Position numbers and translations under genes: made by a program. From contig NZ_JALIGE010000071.1 of assembly GCF_024764835.1 (NCBI RefSeq), positions 124,001 to 188,000 of the forward strand: a stretch of DNA of 64,000 nucleotides, given 5' to 3'. Positions within the stretch are counted from its first letter, which is position 1, and every line of letters starts with the position of its first letter. The notes beneath the pieces are model-generated. The model was given only the letters and a program-made list of their open reading frames with translations, was not told the origin of the DNA and searched no databases. This DNA is from Scandinavium hiltneri. Its GTDB lineage: Bacteria; Pseudomonadota; Gammaproteobacteria; Enterobacterales; Enterobacteriaceae. This document shows positions 62,984 to 64,000 of the stretch, one piece after another.

Positions 62984-64000
62984 ATGGTACCGTCAACATT
63001 TCTTCGTTCTAAAGCCGCGCGCTGTCTGCCTGTTGTGCTGGCTGCGTTACTTTTCGCCGGCTGTGGCACCCAGCATAGCGCCGATCAGAGCACCGCTCAC
63101 CTCGAAGGGAGCGCGCAGGCCGATTCCGGTTACTACCTGCAGCAGATGCAGCAAAGTTCAGATGATAGCAAGACCACCTGGCAATTACTCGCCATTCGTG
63201 CACTGCTGAAAGAAGGCAAGAACCAGCAGGCGCTGGAGCTATATGGTCAGCTGCCGCAGGATCTGAACGCCTCTCAGCGTCAGGAGCAGTCGCTGTTGGC
63301 GCCTGAAATCAAGCTCTCGCAGAAAGACTTTGCCGGTGCGCAAGCACTGCTCGCTAAGATTGACGTGGCAACCCTTGATAGCAATCAGCAGGCCCGTTAC
63401 TGGCAGGATGTGATTGTCGCCCAGCAAGGCCAACCATCGCTGACGCTGCTGCGCGCCCTGATTGCTCAAGAGCCGCAGCTGGCTTCCGTACAGGATAAGC
63501 AGAAAAATATTGATGCCACCTGGCAGGCGCTCTCGTCCATGACCAAAGAGCAGGCCGCGGCGCTGGTGATTAACGCCGACGAAAACGTGTTGCAAGGTTG
63601 GCTGGATCTCCAGCGGGTATGGTTTGATAACCGAAACGATCCGGACATGATGAAAGCCGGGATCCAGGACTGGAAAACCCGTTACCCGCAAAACCCTGGC
63701 GCGAAAATGCTGCCGACGCAGCTGGTCAACGTGCAGAACTTTAAACCCGCTTCTACCGCGAAAATCGCCCTGTTCTTACCGTTAAATGGTCAGGCAGCGG
63801 TGTATGGTCGTACTATTCAGCAGGGCTTTGAAGCGGCGAAGAATGGCAGCGCTGGCGCAGTCAGCGGCAGTGCGGTGCCGGAACAAACGGCGCAGGCGGC
63901 ATCCATTCAGGACAGTAACGCCGTGGTGAGCCCTTCACAGGCTGAAGTGAGTGATTTAACCACCAGCCAACCGGCGGCAGATACGCAGACTCAGCCAGCG
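62984..64000 (+). CDS. lpoA: Penicillin-binding protein 1A activator LpoA (partial, runs off the window)
   Basis: The N-terminal 339 codons are present. The lipoprotein signal is MVPSTFLRSKAARCLPVVLA then LLFAGC, with the lipid-anchored cysteine at residue 26. The helical TPR-like N-domain follows (TWQLLAIRALLKEGKNQQAL), then the start of the periplasmic binding-protein-like domain (KIALFLPLNGQAAVYGRTIQQGFEAAKN). A low-complexity Gln/Ala/Ser/Thr insert runs to the edge. LpoA is an outer-membrane lipoprotein that activates PBP1A. The reading frame is open to base 64000. Confidence 0.95.
   Translation, partial: MVPSTFLRSKAARCLPVVLAALLFAGCGTQHSADQSTAHLEGSAQADSGYYLQQMQQSSDDSKTTWQLLAIRALLKEGKNQQALELYGQLPQDLNASQRQEQSLLAPEIKLSQKDFAGAQALLAKIDVATLDSNQQARYWQDVIVAQQGQPSLTLLRALIAQEPQLASVQDKQKNIDATWQALSSMTKEQAAALVINADENVLQGWLDLQRVWFDNRNDPDMMKAGIQDWKTRYPQNPGAKMLPTQLVNVQNFKPASTAKIALFLPLNGQAAVYGRTIQQGFEAAKNGSAGAVSGSAVPEQTAQAASIQDSNAVVSPSQAEVSDLTTSQPAADTQTQPA

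Overview
The window is a chromosomal segment of an Enterobacteriaceae of the Enterobacter / Lelliottia / Citrobacter / Buttiauxella kind. Evidence: gene order follows the E. coli yqjH-patA ... fadH-higAB-rlmG-ygjP-ygjR-alx-sstT-ygjV-uxaAC-exuT-exuR-yqjABCDEKFG-yhaHJKL ... rnpB ... rsmI-lpoA backbone, proteins are close to E. coli K-12 ones, an inducible class C beta-lactamase with its AmpR regulator is present, and REP-type palindromes lie between genes. The species cannot be fixed from the sequence alone. No insertion sequence, integrase, tRNA or CRISPR array was seen.

Layout. 1-5000: a second methionine-type ABC transporter (minus strand) under four tandem MetJ boxes, a J-domain-like coiled-coil protein, and the Fur-box-controlled ferric reductase yqjH. 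5028-6407: putrescine aminotransferase patA behind a sigma-54 type promoter. 6428-19790: an accessory block where E. coli carries ebg and ygjIJK. It holds an unknown protein behind a leader laid out like the P4/P1 antisense-RNA immunity regions, a GNAT acetyltransferase, a 1278-residue SIR2-domain protein like the anti-phage defence sirtuins, a serine/threonine dehydratase-like enzyme, a sugar operon (GntR regulator, GatABC-type PTS, FGGY kinase, class II aldolase, HPr), and a frameshifted O6-methylguanine methyltransferase remnant. Three copies of a 52-bp element sit at the joints of this block. 19791-22774: lsrG, lsrF and lsrK, a trimmed autoinducer-2 processing set without lsrR or lsrACDB.

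22942-44793: conserved backbone covering fatty-acid beta-oxidation (fadH), the HigBA toxin-antitoxin, rRNA methylation (rlmG), the manganese/pH riboswitch and alx, serine/threonine uptake (sstT), galacturonate/glucuronate catabolism (uxaCA, exuT, exuR), envelope stress genes (yqjA-mzrA), the yqjCDEK group, and the quinone/aromatic stress genes yqjF, yqjG, yhaJ and yhaK.

44798-52820: a species-specific stretch in place of E. coli cyu/tdc. It holds a Spy/CpxP-like periplasmic protein, a DUF1471 protein, and a three-gene cyclic-di-GMP operon (two paralogous Cache-GGDEF-EAL proteins, one apparently with a dead EAL site, and one diguanylate cyclase). 52828-53206 is RNase P RNA. ampC-ampR follow, then a complete galactitol operon gatYZABCD-gatR in place of E. 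coli gar/aga, then rsmI and the start of lpoA, which runs off the window.
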